Source: Sulfolobales archaeon
GTDB lineage: Archaea > Thermoproteota > Thermoprotei_A > Sulfolobales > NBVN01
NCBI GenBank assembly: GCA_026413885.1
Contig: JAOAKA010000001.1
Location: forward strand, 178,762-242,761
Direction of reading: 5' to 3'
DNA length: 64,000 nucleotides
Below the pieces are notes generated by a model. It had not been told where the DNA came from, did no database searches, and saw nothing but the letters and a program-made list of their open reading frames with translations. The translations under genes were made by a program, and so were the position numbers. How positions within the stretch are numbered: position 1 is the stretch's first letter; each line of letters opens with the position of its first letter. Shown piece by piece: positions 1-8,247 of this stretch.

Positions 1-763
1 CAATCCCTATTGAGGTAACTCTATCACCCGGTCTCACCGTATCTACAATATCTTCTGAAAGCACTACGTATATAGACCTGGGAGGCTGCCCTGGAGGTGT
101 ATCCTCAGGTCTTTCCTGTATGGCTAGAAGCTGCCAGTCGATGAATATAGACTTATCTAGAATCAGTCTGAAGCTTCCCCTCCGTAAAAACTCTCCTTCT
201 TCCTCAAGTAGCTCTGCTGCGCATTTGGGGCAGTATGTAGGTCTCTCCATCTCCTCAAGCTCCCTATCATCTGGAGGCCAGGTGAACTCGTGTTGTACTC
301 CATCTGGTAGTGTGTGAACATATGTTGCTTTTACAAGCTTTCCTTTGGGCTGTATGGACTTAACTACAATACCTTCTAGCATAACTAACTTATTCAGAAG
401 GTCGCTTCTCATCTCTCTTATAGGAGTAGGCCTAACCCAGCTAGTTAGTCTACCGTAGAACTTTCGGATTTTCATCGCGTATTTTTCGTCTATACCCTCT
501 ACAATACTCTTAATAGCTTCTGAGAGAGCTTCTAGAGCTATTTGAGGATCTCTATCGAGTGCTAGAAGGAGCTCATCGCTGTATCTAGCTATATCTTCGT
601 AGTCTATCGGAATAGACTTCTTCTCGTGAAACAGCATTTCCTTTATTCTCTTCATATATTTTTTCTCCCTATAGTCGTCGACGTAGTTCTGTAGAAAGTC
701 TTGAAATAGTGAGAAGTAGTCTGAGTTAACTCTAGCTCTATCTGAAGAAGAATTACTCAACAT
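1..763 (-). CDS. mcm: MCM replicative helicase, N-terminal part (runs off left edge)
   Basis: The minus strand stays open from an ATG at 763 to the window edge, giving about 254 residues. They match the archaeal MCM N-terminal region: a helical A subdomain (LQDFLQNY, REKKYMKRI), then the OB fold (VMLEGIVVKS, GDRVTSIG). The zinc site keeps only one Cys pair (YCPKC). A preceding VHTLPDGVQHEF segment may supply histidine ligands, much as in Sulfolobus MCM. The AAA+ ATPase half lies outside the window. The start overlaps the end of the upstream GINS gene by 11 bases, so the two are translationally coupled, fitting their shared role in the CMG-like replicative helicase. Confidence 0.93.
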   Translation of the reverse strand, partial: MLSNSSSDRARVNSDYFSLFQDFLQNYVDDYREKKYMKRIKEMLFHEKKSIPIDYEDIARYSDELLLALDRDPQIALEALSEAIKSIVEGIDEKYAMKIRKFYGRLTSWVRPTPIREMRSDLLNKLVMLEGIVVKSIQPKGKLVKATYVHTLPDGVQHEFTWPPDDRELEEMERPTYCPKCAAELLEEEGEFLRRGSFRLILDKSIFIDWQLLAIQERPEDTPPGQPPRSIYVVLSEDIVDTVRPGDRVTSIGI

Positions 764-1301
764 ACCTTACCACCGACTCCTTCCACGAATCTAAAACCCT
801 CTTCAGAATTCTGTAGAGCACTACTTCCTCTAGTATCTTACTCACTTCACTCGCCTGTTTTAAGTCTAGGTTGAGTGCGGCGTTAACTACTTTATTCAGT
901 CTCAAGTCCAGTATGTTGGTGACGACTCCCTTGAGTTTCTCCACCTTAGATACAGATTCAACACTTTTATCACGACTGAGCTTAGCTATTATCAGTCCAG
1001 CTAGAAAGTAGACATCCTCACGTATGTCTGCGAGTTTTCCCCCTTTAGAAGTTCTCTCTATGTGGTAGTACTTGAATAAGTCAGTATCTCTAGGTAGAGT
1101 GTCACGTAACTCAACATATCCATTTCTATGTAGTTCTAGTGCTAGCCACATCGGTAGGCTGACTTCATCTCCTTTTTTAACGTTAATTCTCTCTTTATCG
1201 ATGACTACAACTCCAAGATCTCTGAGAGCTAGGGTTCTAGTGTTACTAAACAATCTGTGAACTCTCGCTAAGGATATATAGGCTTCAGGTAATGCTAACA
1301 C
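753..1301 (-). CDS. gins23: GINS complex subunit (Gins23-type)
   Basis: This 182-residue, mostly helical protein lies directly upstream of mcm. That is the known crenarchaeal arrangement for Gins23, which with Gins15 forms the GINS tetramer that binds and stimulates MCM at the fork. The sequence resembles the GINS fold: a small beta-rich segment near residues 25-60 (VVIDKERINVKKGDEVSLP, then WLALELHRNGYVEL) and a long helical remainder. It starts at GTG 1301, with a Shine-Dalgarno AGGTGA four bases upstream. Sequence conservation in this family is low, so the call rests on fold-like pattern plus synteny. Confidence 0.82.
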   Translation of the reverse strand: MLALPEAYISLARVHRLFSNTRTLALRDLGVVVIDKERINVKKGDEVSLPMWLALELHRNGYVELRDTLPRDTDLFKYYHIERTSKGGKLADIREDVYFLAGLIIAKLSRDKSVESVSKVEKLKGVVTNILDLRLNKVVNAALNLDLKQASEVSKILEEVVLYRILKRVLDSWKESVVRYVE

Positions 1302-1393
1302 TCACTCACCTAGTTAGAGCTCGGTTTTGAAAACATATAACACTAACTCTCTATGAGGTCTCCAGAAGTTTTTCGAAGCTAGAGTTCGGAGTA

Positions 1394-2092
1394 TCACCTA
1401 TATAAAGCGAAAACCATAGCGTGGTCTTTATCAAAGGGATCTAGGTGAACTACGTCCAATATCTCGAAGTTGTTTTTCTCGAGATTCTTGATCTCTCTTA
1501 CGTATATTTCGTCCGGCTCTCTAGTTACATCTATACTCCTAGCTTTGATAGCTAGGTAGAGATATCCACCACCCTTAAGAAACATTCTAGCGTTAGCTGC
1601 AACTATACTTGCTTGCTCTGGTTGAGCTATATCGGCGTATAAAACATCGACGTGTGGAACTATGAGTGAGTATCTTTCTGGAAATCTAGCGTCAGCTAAG
1701 ATCGGGACTATATTCTTTCTATAGTCAGCTACTGTAATAAGTTCTCTCATAACTCTAGGTGCGAATTCTACTGCGTATACGCGTCCCTGATGCTCTACTA
1801 TATCGGATATGTGGCTAGCGGTAGTACCACTACCAGCACCTAAGTAGAGTACCTTACTACCGATAGATATAGCAAGCTCCTTTATTCCCTTATATAGGGA
1901 TGCTGCTAGCTTACTTCTTATGTGATTCCACTCTCTATACTCCGCGTTTCCGTATGTAAAGAGCCACTCGCCGTAGACTCTACGGCCCGGTGTTAGATTT
2001 TTTGTAGCTAGTCTAGCAGATCCATCTTCTAGCTCTACTACGTAAACTCCTCTATAGCTTGGGTGCTCTCTAACTGAAACTACTTCGATCAC
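1394..2092 (-). CDS. flpA: Fibrillarin-like rRNA/tRNA 2'-O-methyltransferase
   Basis: This 232-residue protein is the catalytic subunit of the C/D box sRNP and transfers methyl from SAM to ribose 2'-OH at guide-selected sites. The SAM site is VLYLGAGSGTTASH (81-94), followed by the acidic strand end AVEF (107-110) and D134 (ILADARFP). LAIKARSID holds a conserved lysine of the catalytic set. The length is normal for archaeal fibrillarin. It starts at GTG 2092, about 40 bases after the nop5 stop on the same strand; the two form the classical nop5-fib operon. Guide RNA candidates elsewhere in the window would be its partners. Confidence 0.97.
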   Translation of the reverse strand: MIEVVSVREHPSYRGVYVVELEDGSARLATKNLTPGRRVYGEWLFTYGNAEYREWNHIRSKLAASLYKGIKELAISIGSKVLYLGAGSGTTASHISDIVEHQGRVYAVEFAPRVMRELITVADYRKNIVPILADARFPERYSLIVPHVDVLYADIAQPEQASIVAANARMFLKGGGYLYLAIKARSIDVTREPDEIYVREIKNLEKNNFEILDVVHLDPFDKDHAMVFALYR

Positions 2093-2131
2093 GATCTCTA
2101 CCTCTTTAACTAGGTTTGAGTAGCTTATAAC

Positions 2132-3331
2132 TCACTTTCTACCGCGTCTTGCCGGCTTAAGAGGTTTCTGCGGTGGTGTTTTTGGTGGTGGTTTTGGATA
2201 GAGGGTTTTGACTTCCTCTATTCTGTCATCAAGAAGCTTTTTGAGTCTTGACGCAATAAATCGCCCAGTGTAGAAGTCTGCTCTAGTGGCTATCGCTAGT
2301 TTAGTAGCTAAAGCTCTGGCTATCTTACCTCTCTGCCATCTAGGTGATTTATGTATCTCTGAGTACTGGAATATTACTCCGTGCTTTGGCGGCCTACCCC
2401 CAGTTCTTAGAGCTCTAAAAAGAGCTTTTTCAGCACCTAACACCTGTATAGTGCTTGCAGGAAGTTTAGCTAGGTCTTCAAGACTTCCAGCGAGACTGAG
2501 GAGGCGTGCTCCCAGTAGAGAACCTACTAACTCTGTTGTATTGGGAGCTACCTCCTTCATAACCTGCTCTAAGTAGTCTGAGAGGTTTTTCCTCATTTCG
2601 TAGAGACTCAGAATTTGCTCGCTGAAGGCTTTAATCTTACTCATATCTAGTTCTGAGACTTCCGCTCCTATACTCTCTCTAGCTGCTTTAGCAATTCTCT
2701 CAGCTCTCCCACCTTTAATCTCTAGTTTAGCGAGATTCTCAACTGTAAACCGAGGTCTGAGTCCCAGAGTTGCTACAAGTTTTGAGTATTCTTCATGTTC
2801 CTTCACTAAGTCGTCTAGCTCAGGAAAGTGAACACTATACCACTCACGCAGTCTTGAGGCGAAGAGGTTTATAGTCTTATCTATGTCGTCTATAGCTCTA
2901 ATAGCCTGTATCGCCATTAAGTCTCTCTTCAGAGCTTCACGTCTGAGCTTAGACCTCGTAACTCCCGCAGTTACTTCATATATTAATGTGTTGAATTCTT
3001 CTTCGTCTTTAACTAATCCTTCTTTAATAGCTATACTTGGGAGAGCTTCTCTCAGTTTAACGACTAGTTCGTTTCTAGGGTCTACAATGTGATTTATATT
3101 TCTCTGAGCGAGAAATGACGCTTCTAATTCTGTTGGCACAATAAAGACTGCGTCTGAACTAAGAACTCTGCTAACCAGATCTACAAATTCCTGGCTTAAC
3201 TCACCACTCTCTATTTTCAGAGCTCTCTCGATCATGTATCCTATATCTTTAGGAACTATACTGTACTTTAGATCGCCGTCATCACTCATTGCTACTGCTC
3301 CAACCACAGTCTCCATTATCGCAATCTTCAT
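2132..3331 (-). CDS. nop5: Nop5 (Nop56/58) C/D box sRNP core protein
   Basis: This 399-residue scaffold joins fibrillarin to the L7Ae-bound C/D box RNA. An N-terminal fibrillarin-binding domain is followed by a long coiled coil (about 130-250) and the Nop domain. The Nop signature LGAEKALFRAL plus GGRPPKHGVIFQ (about 297-320) contacts the kink-turn RNA. The tail is a basic, proline-rich extension (PKPPPKTPPQKP, then ARRGRK). It starts at ATG 3331 with a GGAGAGG site just upstream. A TATA-like stretch at 3359-3370 would drive the nop5-flpA operon. Confidence 0.97.
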   Translation of the reverse strand: MKIAIMETVVGAVAMSDDGDLKYSIVPKDIGYMIERALKIESGELSQEFVDLVSRVLSSDAVFIVPTELEASFLAQRNINHIVDPRNELVVKLREALPSIAIKEGLVKDEEEFNTLIYEVTAGVTRSKLRREALKRDLMAIQAIRAIDDIDKTINLFASRLREWYSVHFPELDDLVKEHEEYSKLVATLGLRPRFTVENLAKLEIKGGRAERIAKAARESIGAEVSELDMSKIKAFSEQILSLYEMRKNLSDYLEQVMKEVAPNTTELVGSLLGARLLSLAGSLEDLAKLPASTIQVLGAEKALFRALRTGGRPPKHGVIFQYSEIHKSPRWQRGKIARALATKLAIATRADFYTGRFIASRLKKLLDDRIEEVKTLYPKPPPKTPPQKPLKPARRGRK

Positions 3332-3358
3332 ACTGCCTCTCCTTTATTAATAATCTTT

Positions 3359-3370
3359 CGTAATTTAAGT
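3359..3370 (-). promoter_or_regulatory. Putative TATA box of the nop5-flpA operon
   Basis: On the minus strand this AT-rich block reads CTTAAATTAC and lies 28-39 bases upstream of the nop5 ATG. That suits a short leader carrying the GGAGAGG ribosome site. It is assigned by position and composition only. Confidence 0.4.
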
Positions 3371-3477
3371 ACGCTATTACCAGGGCTTTAACCGGTAGAG
3401 TACCGTTAGAAGACACCTACTAATAAGATATTCTTGAAATATCGAGAGTAGAGTTAAAAAAATGTATTACGCACTCG

Positions 3478-3504
3478 CCGCTGCTCGGTGTTTCGAGAAC
3501 GCGG
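3478..3504. other. GC-rich hairpin in the nop5-hjc gap, possible small RNA
   Basis: The gap 3332-3692 is AT-rich except for about 3470-3515. There CCGC-TG-CTCG-GTGTTT-CGAG-AAC-GCGG folds into two stacked 4-bp stems with an internal loop. GC-rich islands in moderate-GC hyperthermophile genomes often mark structured RNA. On the minus strand the hairpin is followed by GTAATACA and a run of seven T (3455-3461), as an archaeal terminator would be. Read on the plus strand, the same run could be a TATA element. No C/D boxes fit and no standard family is recognised. Confidence 0.3.
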
Positions 3505-3658
3505 ATCCGACCTGAGAATACGAAATCTCTCTTCTATGTAGTGATTTTCTGCACTCAGTTTTAATGTAAGTAATAGATGTAGAGTAGGTGGGGTGGAGTA
3601 AAGATAAAACCACTAGTCTCCATGTGTCTTCAAGACTTCACAGGTATTCTAAGCCTAG

Positions 3659-3676
3659 ATCGAGAGCTATCTCGAT
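3659..3676. repeat. Perfect inverted repeat just upstream of hjc
   Basis: ATCGAGA-GCTA-TCTCGAT is a perfect 7-bp inverted repeat with a 4-base spacer. It ends 17 bases before the preferred hjc start and 5 bases before its AGGTGG site. It could be an operator for a dimeric regulator or a hairpin that hides the ribosome site. Confidence 0.45.
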
Positions 3677-3692
3677 GTAGTAGGTGGGTCTA

Positions 3693-4145
3693 GTGTCTAA
3701 AAGTAGTAGGTCTAGAGGGTATAGAGCTGAAAGAGAGCTCGTTACTCAGTTATGGAAGAAAGGTTTTGCTGTTGTGAGAGCTCCAGCAAGTGGGTCGAAG
3801 ATAAAGAGAGCTGCGTATCCCGACGTTGTAGCTATTAAGAAGGGGAGGGTGGCTGTCTTTGAGGTTAAATCTAGGTCTAAAGAAGAAAGTATTTACATAG
3901 ACAGAGAGCAGATAGTGAAGCTGGTTGAGTTTGCTGAAAGAGCTGGTGGGAGAGCCTACGTAGCCGTTAAACTCCCCAGACAGAAATGGGTGTTCGTTCC
4001 AGTTGAAAAACTAGAGTCGACCAGCTCAGGATATAGAGTTGGAAGAGAAACTCTCACTGAGAGTTTAAATTTCGATCAACTCGAAGTAGCTCTCGGATTG
4101 AAAAGTAATTTAATGAAATACGCAAGCCCCTCGGAGAAGGAATAG
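3693..4145 (+). CDS. hjc: Holliday junction resolvase Hjc
   Basis: This 150-residue nuclease cuts four-way DNA junctions during recombination. Aligned by eye to Sulfolobus Hjc, the catalytic residues are E13 (RAERELV), D44 (YPDVVA), E57 and K59 (FEVKSR); the motif VVRAPASGSK is fully kept. I prefer GTG 3693 over the in-frame GTG at 3684, because AGGTGG (3682-3687) is then a well-spaced ribosome site and MSKSSRSRGYRAE matches family N-termini. It is a lone gene, convergent with the SRP RNA. Confidence 0.94.
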   Translation: MSKSSRSRGYRAERELVTQLWKKGFAVVRAPASGSKIKRAAYPDVVAIKKGRVAVFEVKSRSKEESIYIDREQIVKLVEFAERAGGRAYVAVKLPRQKWVFVPVEKLESTSSGYRVGRETLTESLNFDQLEVALGLKSNLMKYASPSEKE

Positions 4146-4305
4146 AGCAATGAAGGTCTCTAGATAGTTCCCTACATCACTGTAAACCAAACCATTAACT
4201 ACACTTCTCAGTAAAGCCGGAAATTTCGAAATCTCCGAGCAACCATGTGTAAGATAGAGGTACAATTTAAAAAGATTATAAACAATTACGTAAGTAAGTC
4301 TGGAA

Positions 4306-4621
4306 GGGGGTGTGCGGCCCCCGCCTTACCTAAAGACCTATCACTCCAGGATTCTGCGCACCGTCCTCTACCCGGTGACCCACGAACGCTGGTGTTGGAG
4401 GTTAGGTTGCTCCCTTCCGGGCCTAGCCGGGTTCCCTCCGCAAAGGAGGTAAGTCCTCCCCTCCAGGAGGACCTCCACCACCACCAGCCCCATGGGGCGG
4501 GCTTCACCGCTGATGCGCAGCTCTTTGAGTGAGGGTCTTTAGGTAGGCTAGGTTACTGACTCCGCTTTACGCCTTCGGCTAGAGAGAGGCGGCGAGCTCC
4601 CAGTCCTACCCGCACACCCCC
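4306..4621 (-). ncRNA. Signal recognition particle (7S) RNA
   Basis: The minus strand carries an RNA of about 316 bases closed by complementary ends (GGGGGTGTGCGG at the 5' end, CCGCACACCCCC at the 3' end). The conserved SRP54-binding helix 8 sequence GGCTAGGCCCGGAAGGGAGC lies at about 4405-4435. The region is far GC-richer than its surroundings, as expected for a hyperthermophile structured RNA. It scaffolds SRP19 and SRP54 for membrane targeting. Open frames seen on both strands here are artefacts of the RNA's composition. Confidence 0.95.
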
Positions 4622-4641
4622 AATTCAGTGTTTTAATTAAG

Positions 4642-4651
4642 TTTTTTATGT
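4642..4651 (-). promoter_or_regulatory. TATA box for the SRP RNA
   Basis: CATAAAAAAC on the minus strand is centred about 26 bases upstream of the SRP RNA 5' end (4621). That is the standard archaeal spacing for TBP-dependent initiation. Confidence 0.5.
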
Positions 4652-4768
4652 TTTCTTTTCTCTAGGTTCTCTTACTTCATAGTTATTGAGACTTGAATGC
4701 TAGAGTAGCATCAGTATTCTCTACTCACATCTCGATATCTTGCTGACTGGAGTAAGGCTCTTCGTTTA

Positions 4769-6241
4769 TTATAGAGTTATTTTGTTTATGTAGTAGATTC
4801 CTATGAGTGTATATAGAGGGAGGAACTCTATCCTACCTAAATACATAGTTACCATGAGGATTGCTTTAGCTAGTATTGGTGCTGATGAACTTGTTATACC
4901 TGATGAAAGTCCTACACAAGATAGAGCTGAAGAAACCTCGAGAAGAGAGTCCATGTAGCTATATGAAGTTATTCCTGAAGAGAGAAGAGATATGTGTAAA
5001 GCTATTGACGTCACTATCAGTGTTAATCCATATAGAGCTATGTAGGAGTGTATTGACGCTATTTCTTCATCTCTAACTACTTCACTACCGACTCTTCTAA
5101 CTAATACTACTGATTTTGGAACAAAGGTCTTGCCAGTCTCCCAGAGAACCGATTTCACAGCTACAACTACTCGCTTTATCTTCATGCCGCCAGCCGTTGA
5201 AAATGTTGCTCCACCAATCACCATAGAGAGAGTAATTATAGCCTTTACTACGTCTGGGTGTTCAGAGATTGGAGTTAGAGAAAACCCTGTCGTAGTGAAA
5301 CCTGATAGTACGTGGAAGCTCCACACCCAGAAAGACTCTATTGAATTTGTAGCCATACCTACTACTCCAAGTGATGCGAGAAATATGAAGAGAATGATCA
5401 CAAAACCTCTGACTTCTACAGACTCAGTAAACTCACGCAGACGTCCTAGTGTTAAATTATAGAGGTCCATGAAGTTAAGAGCACCTAGAGTCATTACTAC
5501 TGCTGCTGATATAGCTATAAACCTATTTCCAGCTTTAAACCAGTACCCAAGATTTTGTGAGTTAGTTGACATACCTCCTGTTGCTATAGCTGTCATAGAG
5601 TGTGAAACCGAATCAAAGAGGTCCATACCTGATATCAGAAAAAGTGCGGCACCAATAAGTGTGTATACTATGTATATAGTAAAGAGTCTTCTAGCTGTTG
5701 AAATCACTGTTGGAGCTAGCTTCGCACCTCTCTCTACTACGTAGACACTCCTGATAGACCTGTGGAGAAATGGTAAGAGAACACCTGATATCACTACAAT
5801 CCCTAATTCACCAACCCACTGGGTTAGAGCTCTCCAAGCTAAAACTACACGTGGTAGAGTTTCTGGTTTATCTATAACTGATAGTCCAGTCCCAGAAAAA
5901 CCACTCACTGACTCAAAGAGTGCGTCAATGAAATCCATCTCCGTGGTGCGACTGTATAGAATCGCTGAGAATAGTGGGGCAACTATCCAAAAAACCGAGA
6001 CAACTATAAAGGCGTCCATCAACTCGGTAATGAAGTTCTTCTTACACAACACGAAAATAGATACGACTACAGCATCAGTAACTAGAGCTACCTCAATAAT
6101 TCTCATACTGGTACTCTTCTCTACTTCTTTTTCTGATAGAGAGTAGCCGACCACACCTAAAACAAGAGCTAGCGTTGATACAGTTAGCAGTAGCACAGCT
6201 AAACTAGATACCACTCCTCTAATTCTACTAGCTAGCTTCAT
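4769..6241 (-). CDS. trkH: TrkH-family potassium uptake channel subunit
   Basis: This 490-residue integral membrane protein has the four membrane-pore-membrane repeats of the TrkH/KtrB superfamily. The selectivity loops are visible as GFSGTGLSV, IATGGMSTN, GFTTTGFSL and CVGLSSGI, each with its filter glycine. TATGLSV-like spacing and the WVGELGIVV segment support TrkH. It would import K+ driven by the membrane potential. The cytosolic gating partner TrkA is not in the window. It starts at ATG 6241; a TATTTAAG element at 6295-6302 could be its promoter. Confidence 0.92.
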   Translation of the reverse strand: MKLASRIRGVVSSLAVLLLTVSTLALVLGVVGYSLSEKEVEKSTSMRIIEVALVTDAVVVSIFVLCKKNFITELMDAFIVVSVFWIVAPLFSAILYSRTTEMDFIDALFESVSGFSGTGLSVIDKPETLPRVVLAWRALTQWVGELGIVVISGVLLPFLHRSIRSVYVVERGAKLAPTVISTARRLFTIYIVYTLIGAALFLISGMDLFDSVSHSMTAIATGGMSTNSQNLGYWFKAGNRFIAISAAVVMTLGALNFMDLYNLTLGRLREFTESVEVRGFVIILFIFLASLGVVGMATNSIESFWVWSFHVLSGFTTTGFSLTPISEHPDVVKAIITLSMVIGGATFSTAGGMKIKRVVVAVKSVLWETGKTFVPKSVVLVRRVGSEVVRDEEIASIHSYIALYGLTLIVTSIALHISLLSSGITSYSYMDSLLEVSSALSCVGLSSGITSSSAPILAKAILMVTMYLGRIEFLPLYTLIGIYYINKITL

Positions 6242-6476
6242 CTACTTTCACACAGAGACCTACTCTACTATCTTACCTATGCTCGAATACTCTCTTAAAT
6301 ACGTGTTTACCGCAGATAGCCTCTCTAGAGAAAAATATTGAATATAAACCTACTGTATTATTCTGCGACATGGAGATCCCCTGATTTACAGAATTAACAC
6401 GTTTGAAAGCTGAGTTGAGATATTTCCAATAGACGGTGTAAAGGAGTCATTCACTATATGCGATACGTGAAAGCAG

Positions 6477-7772
6477 CTACGGTGCCCAGAAGTTCTTTAT
6501 ATACGATATATAGTATCCAGCAACAACAGCAGTACCTATTACTCCCGCTACGTTTGGTCCGAGGGCATGAAAGAGAACGTAGAGACCTGGTTTTACTTGC
6601 TGTACTTCTCTTTGAGCTACTCGAGCAGCTATAGGAACTGCTGAGACACCGGCACAACCTATTGTTGGATTAACTTTACCCTTAGTTACGACGTAGAGTA
6701 ACCAGGAGAACATTAATCCACCGACAGTAGACACCGCAAATGCTACTAGACCTAAGGCAAGTATCGTGAAGGCCTTAACTATGAATCCTAGAAAAGCCTG
6801 TGGAGAAGCAGTAGCTACGTATTGTGCGAGAAAATCATAAGATAGCGTAGCACCTACACCGAGCATTGTCAACATAGTTGCGATATCGAGAAGAGGATCC
6901 GCCATGGTCTTGAAGTACCTCTCGAGTTCACCCATTTTTGTGGAGAGTTCCTTCACTATGTTACCCATAGCGATAGCTACTACGAGAGGAAATGCTGCAG
7001 GAACTAACGCGCCGATCACGAATAAGCAAACAAACCAAAACATGAGTACGTGTTCTAGAGTTACTTCTTTAGGACTCGGCATTTCTACTGCTCTATACTT
7101 CCTCGGTACGAGTGCTCTAATTATAGGTGGCTGTATTACCGGCACTAGTGCTATGTAGCTATATACAGCTATTGTTAGCGGTCCAACTAAGTGAGGTGCT
7201 ATATTCACAGCTGTATATATAGTCGTTGGTCCATCGGCTCCTCCCACAACTCCTATAGCCATAGCTTCATTCAGCTTAAACCCGGTAGCTAGAGCCATGA
7301 CTGTTACAACAGTTATTCCTAACTGAGCTGCTGAACCTATGAGAGCACCTATAGGAAACGATATTAGAGGACGGAAATCTGAGAGAGCACCTATACCAGC
7401 GAATATCAGTATAGGACCTATCTCACTTCTAACAACTAGATGGTAAACCCACCCGAGAAGTGATGTAGATTCTGGAGAACATATTCTAGTGAAGTTTTCA
7501 AAAGTTATCACATTTACTAAGCCTTCAATACCTCTAACGACTTCGGGGAGTTGCTCATTACTTAGATCCTGGCATACGTATCTAGTTAGGTGGAGACCTG
7601 GTACATTGGCTAGTATCATCCCCAGTCCAATAGGTATCAGAAGTAGTGGTTCAACACCTTTTTTAACTGCTAGTGCTACAAGTATAGCTCCCCAGGCTAT
7701 GAATAGAGTTCTTATAGCAAGCTCTACAGGATCTCCAATTATTAGTCCGGGCAGCAGCATGGAGGCGTCCAA
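6477..7772 (-). CDS. Sodium ion-translocating decarboxylase beta subunit
   Basis: This 431-residue, multi-helix membrane protein belongs to the OadB/GcdB/MmdB family. Those proteins couple decarboxylation of a biotin-bound acid to Na+ export. Family motifs are VGGADGPTTIY (with the Na+-site aspartate), VIQPPIIRAL, MLGVGATL and NPTIGCAGVSAVP. The length is close to OadB. No carboxyltransferase, biotin carrier or gamma subunit is nearby, so the substrate cannot be read from context. TTG 7772 gives MDASMLLPG; an ATG four codons downstream (7760) is an alternative. A TATA-like stretch lies at 7801-7814. Confidence 0.9.
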   Translation of the reverse strand: MDASMLLPGLIIGDPVELAIRTLFIAWGAILVALAVKKGVEPLLLIPIGLGMILANVPGLHLTRYVCQDLSNEQLPEVVRGIEGLVNVITFENFTRICSPESTSLLGWVYHLVVRSEIGPILIFAGIGALSDFRPLISFPIGALIGSAAQLGITVVTVMALATGFKLNEAMAIGVVGGADGPTTIYTAVNIAPHLVGPLTIAVYSYIALVPVIQPPIIRALVPRKYRAVEMPSPKEVTLEHVLMFWFVCLFVIGALVPAAFPLVVAIAMGNIVKELSTKMGELERYFKTMADPLLDIATMLTMLGVGATLSYDFLAQYVATASPQAFLGFIVKAFTILALGLVAFAVSTVGGLMFSWLLYVVTKGKVNPTIGCAGVSAVPIAARVAQREVQQVKPGLYVLFHALGPNVAGVIGTAVVAGYYISYIKNFWAP

Positions 7773-7840
7773 GGACTCAACACCATAGCTACGTAAGCTC
7801 CTATAATATAAGCTTTAGATATCTACGCTGGACACTAAAG

Positions 7841-7850
7841 GTTTTAAGTA
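7841..7850 (+). promoter_or_regulatory. TATA box of tRNA-Ile
   Basis: GTTTTAAGTA is centred about 23 bases upstream of the first base of the tRNA, in the usual archaeal position. Confidence 0.5.
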
Positions 7851-7868
7851 CTAACACAGAAGTGTCTA

Positions 7869-7946
7869 GGGCCCGTAGCTTAGCCTGGTTAGAGCGCCCG
7901 GCTGATAACCGGGAGGTCCGGGGTTCGAATCCCCGCGGGCCCACCA
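7869..7946 (+). tRNA. tRNA-Ile (GAT)
   Basis: This is a complete cloverleaf. The acceptor stem is GGGCCCG/CGGGCCC, the anticodon stem CCCGG/CCGGG encloses CTGATAA with anticodon GAT, and the T arm is CGGGG-TTCGAAT-CCCCG. The discriminator is A and the 3' CCA is encoded (7944-7946). There is no intron, unlike the other two tRNAs here. Confidence 0.97.
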
Positions 7947-8247
7947 CCCCTCCTCAAGTCGGCTCAGCCCGCTCGCACTACTCTTTAGAATTACACATTC
8001 AGCACGAAGATACTGTTACGACTAGGCGAGTTAGGTAATGAGAGATTAGAATCAGTCATACTGAGCTAGATGGCGTTCGAAGTATTGTGGTGCTCTACCT
8101 GGATGTGTAGCTTCTCTATATATGGAGTTATACTGCATGTCAATAGTTTGATGCCTGACTTAAAATAGAGTTGTAGAGTGAATATAGAAACATCGATCTC
8201 GATGCGATCAAGAATCTTTTTAAACTTCCTTAGCCATAGATGCTTGG
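7947..8247. other. Intergenic stretch between tRNA-Ile and slipin
   Basis: No open frame or RNA fold is convincing. The only assignable element is the TATA box at 8217-8225 near its right end. A weak C/D-box-like pattern at 8035-8064 was examined and rejected. Confidence 0.5.
8217..8225 (+). promoter_or_regulatory. TATA box of the slipin-nfeD operon (leaderless)
   Basis: TTTTTAAAC is centred 27 bases upstream of the GTG at 8248. Transcription should start at or next to that codon, giving a leaderless mRNA and supporting the GTG as the true start. Confidence 0.55.

Noticed and set aside
4245-4532. Open frames on both strands across 4245-4532
   Set aside because: They lie in the SRP RNA. Their amino-acid makeup simply reflects the GC-rich RNA gene.
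8035-8064. GTAATGA ... CTGA pattern downstream of tRNA-Ile
   Set aside because: The 19-base spacing and lack of inner boxes make a guide RNA unlikely.
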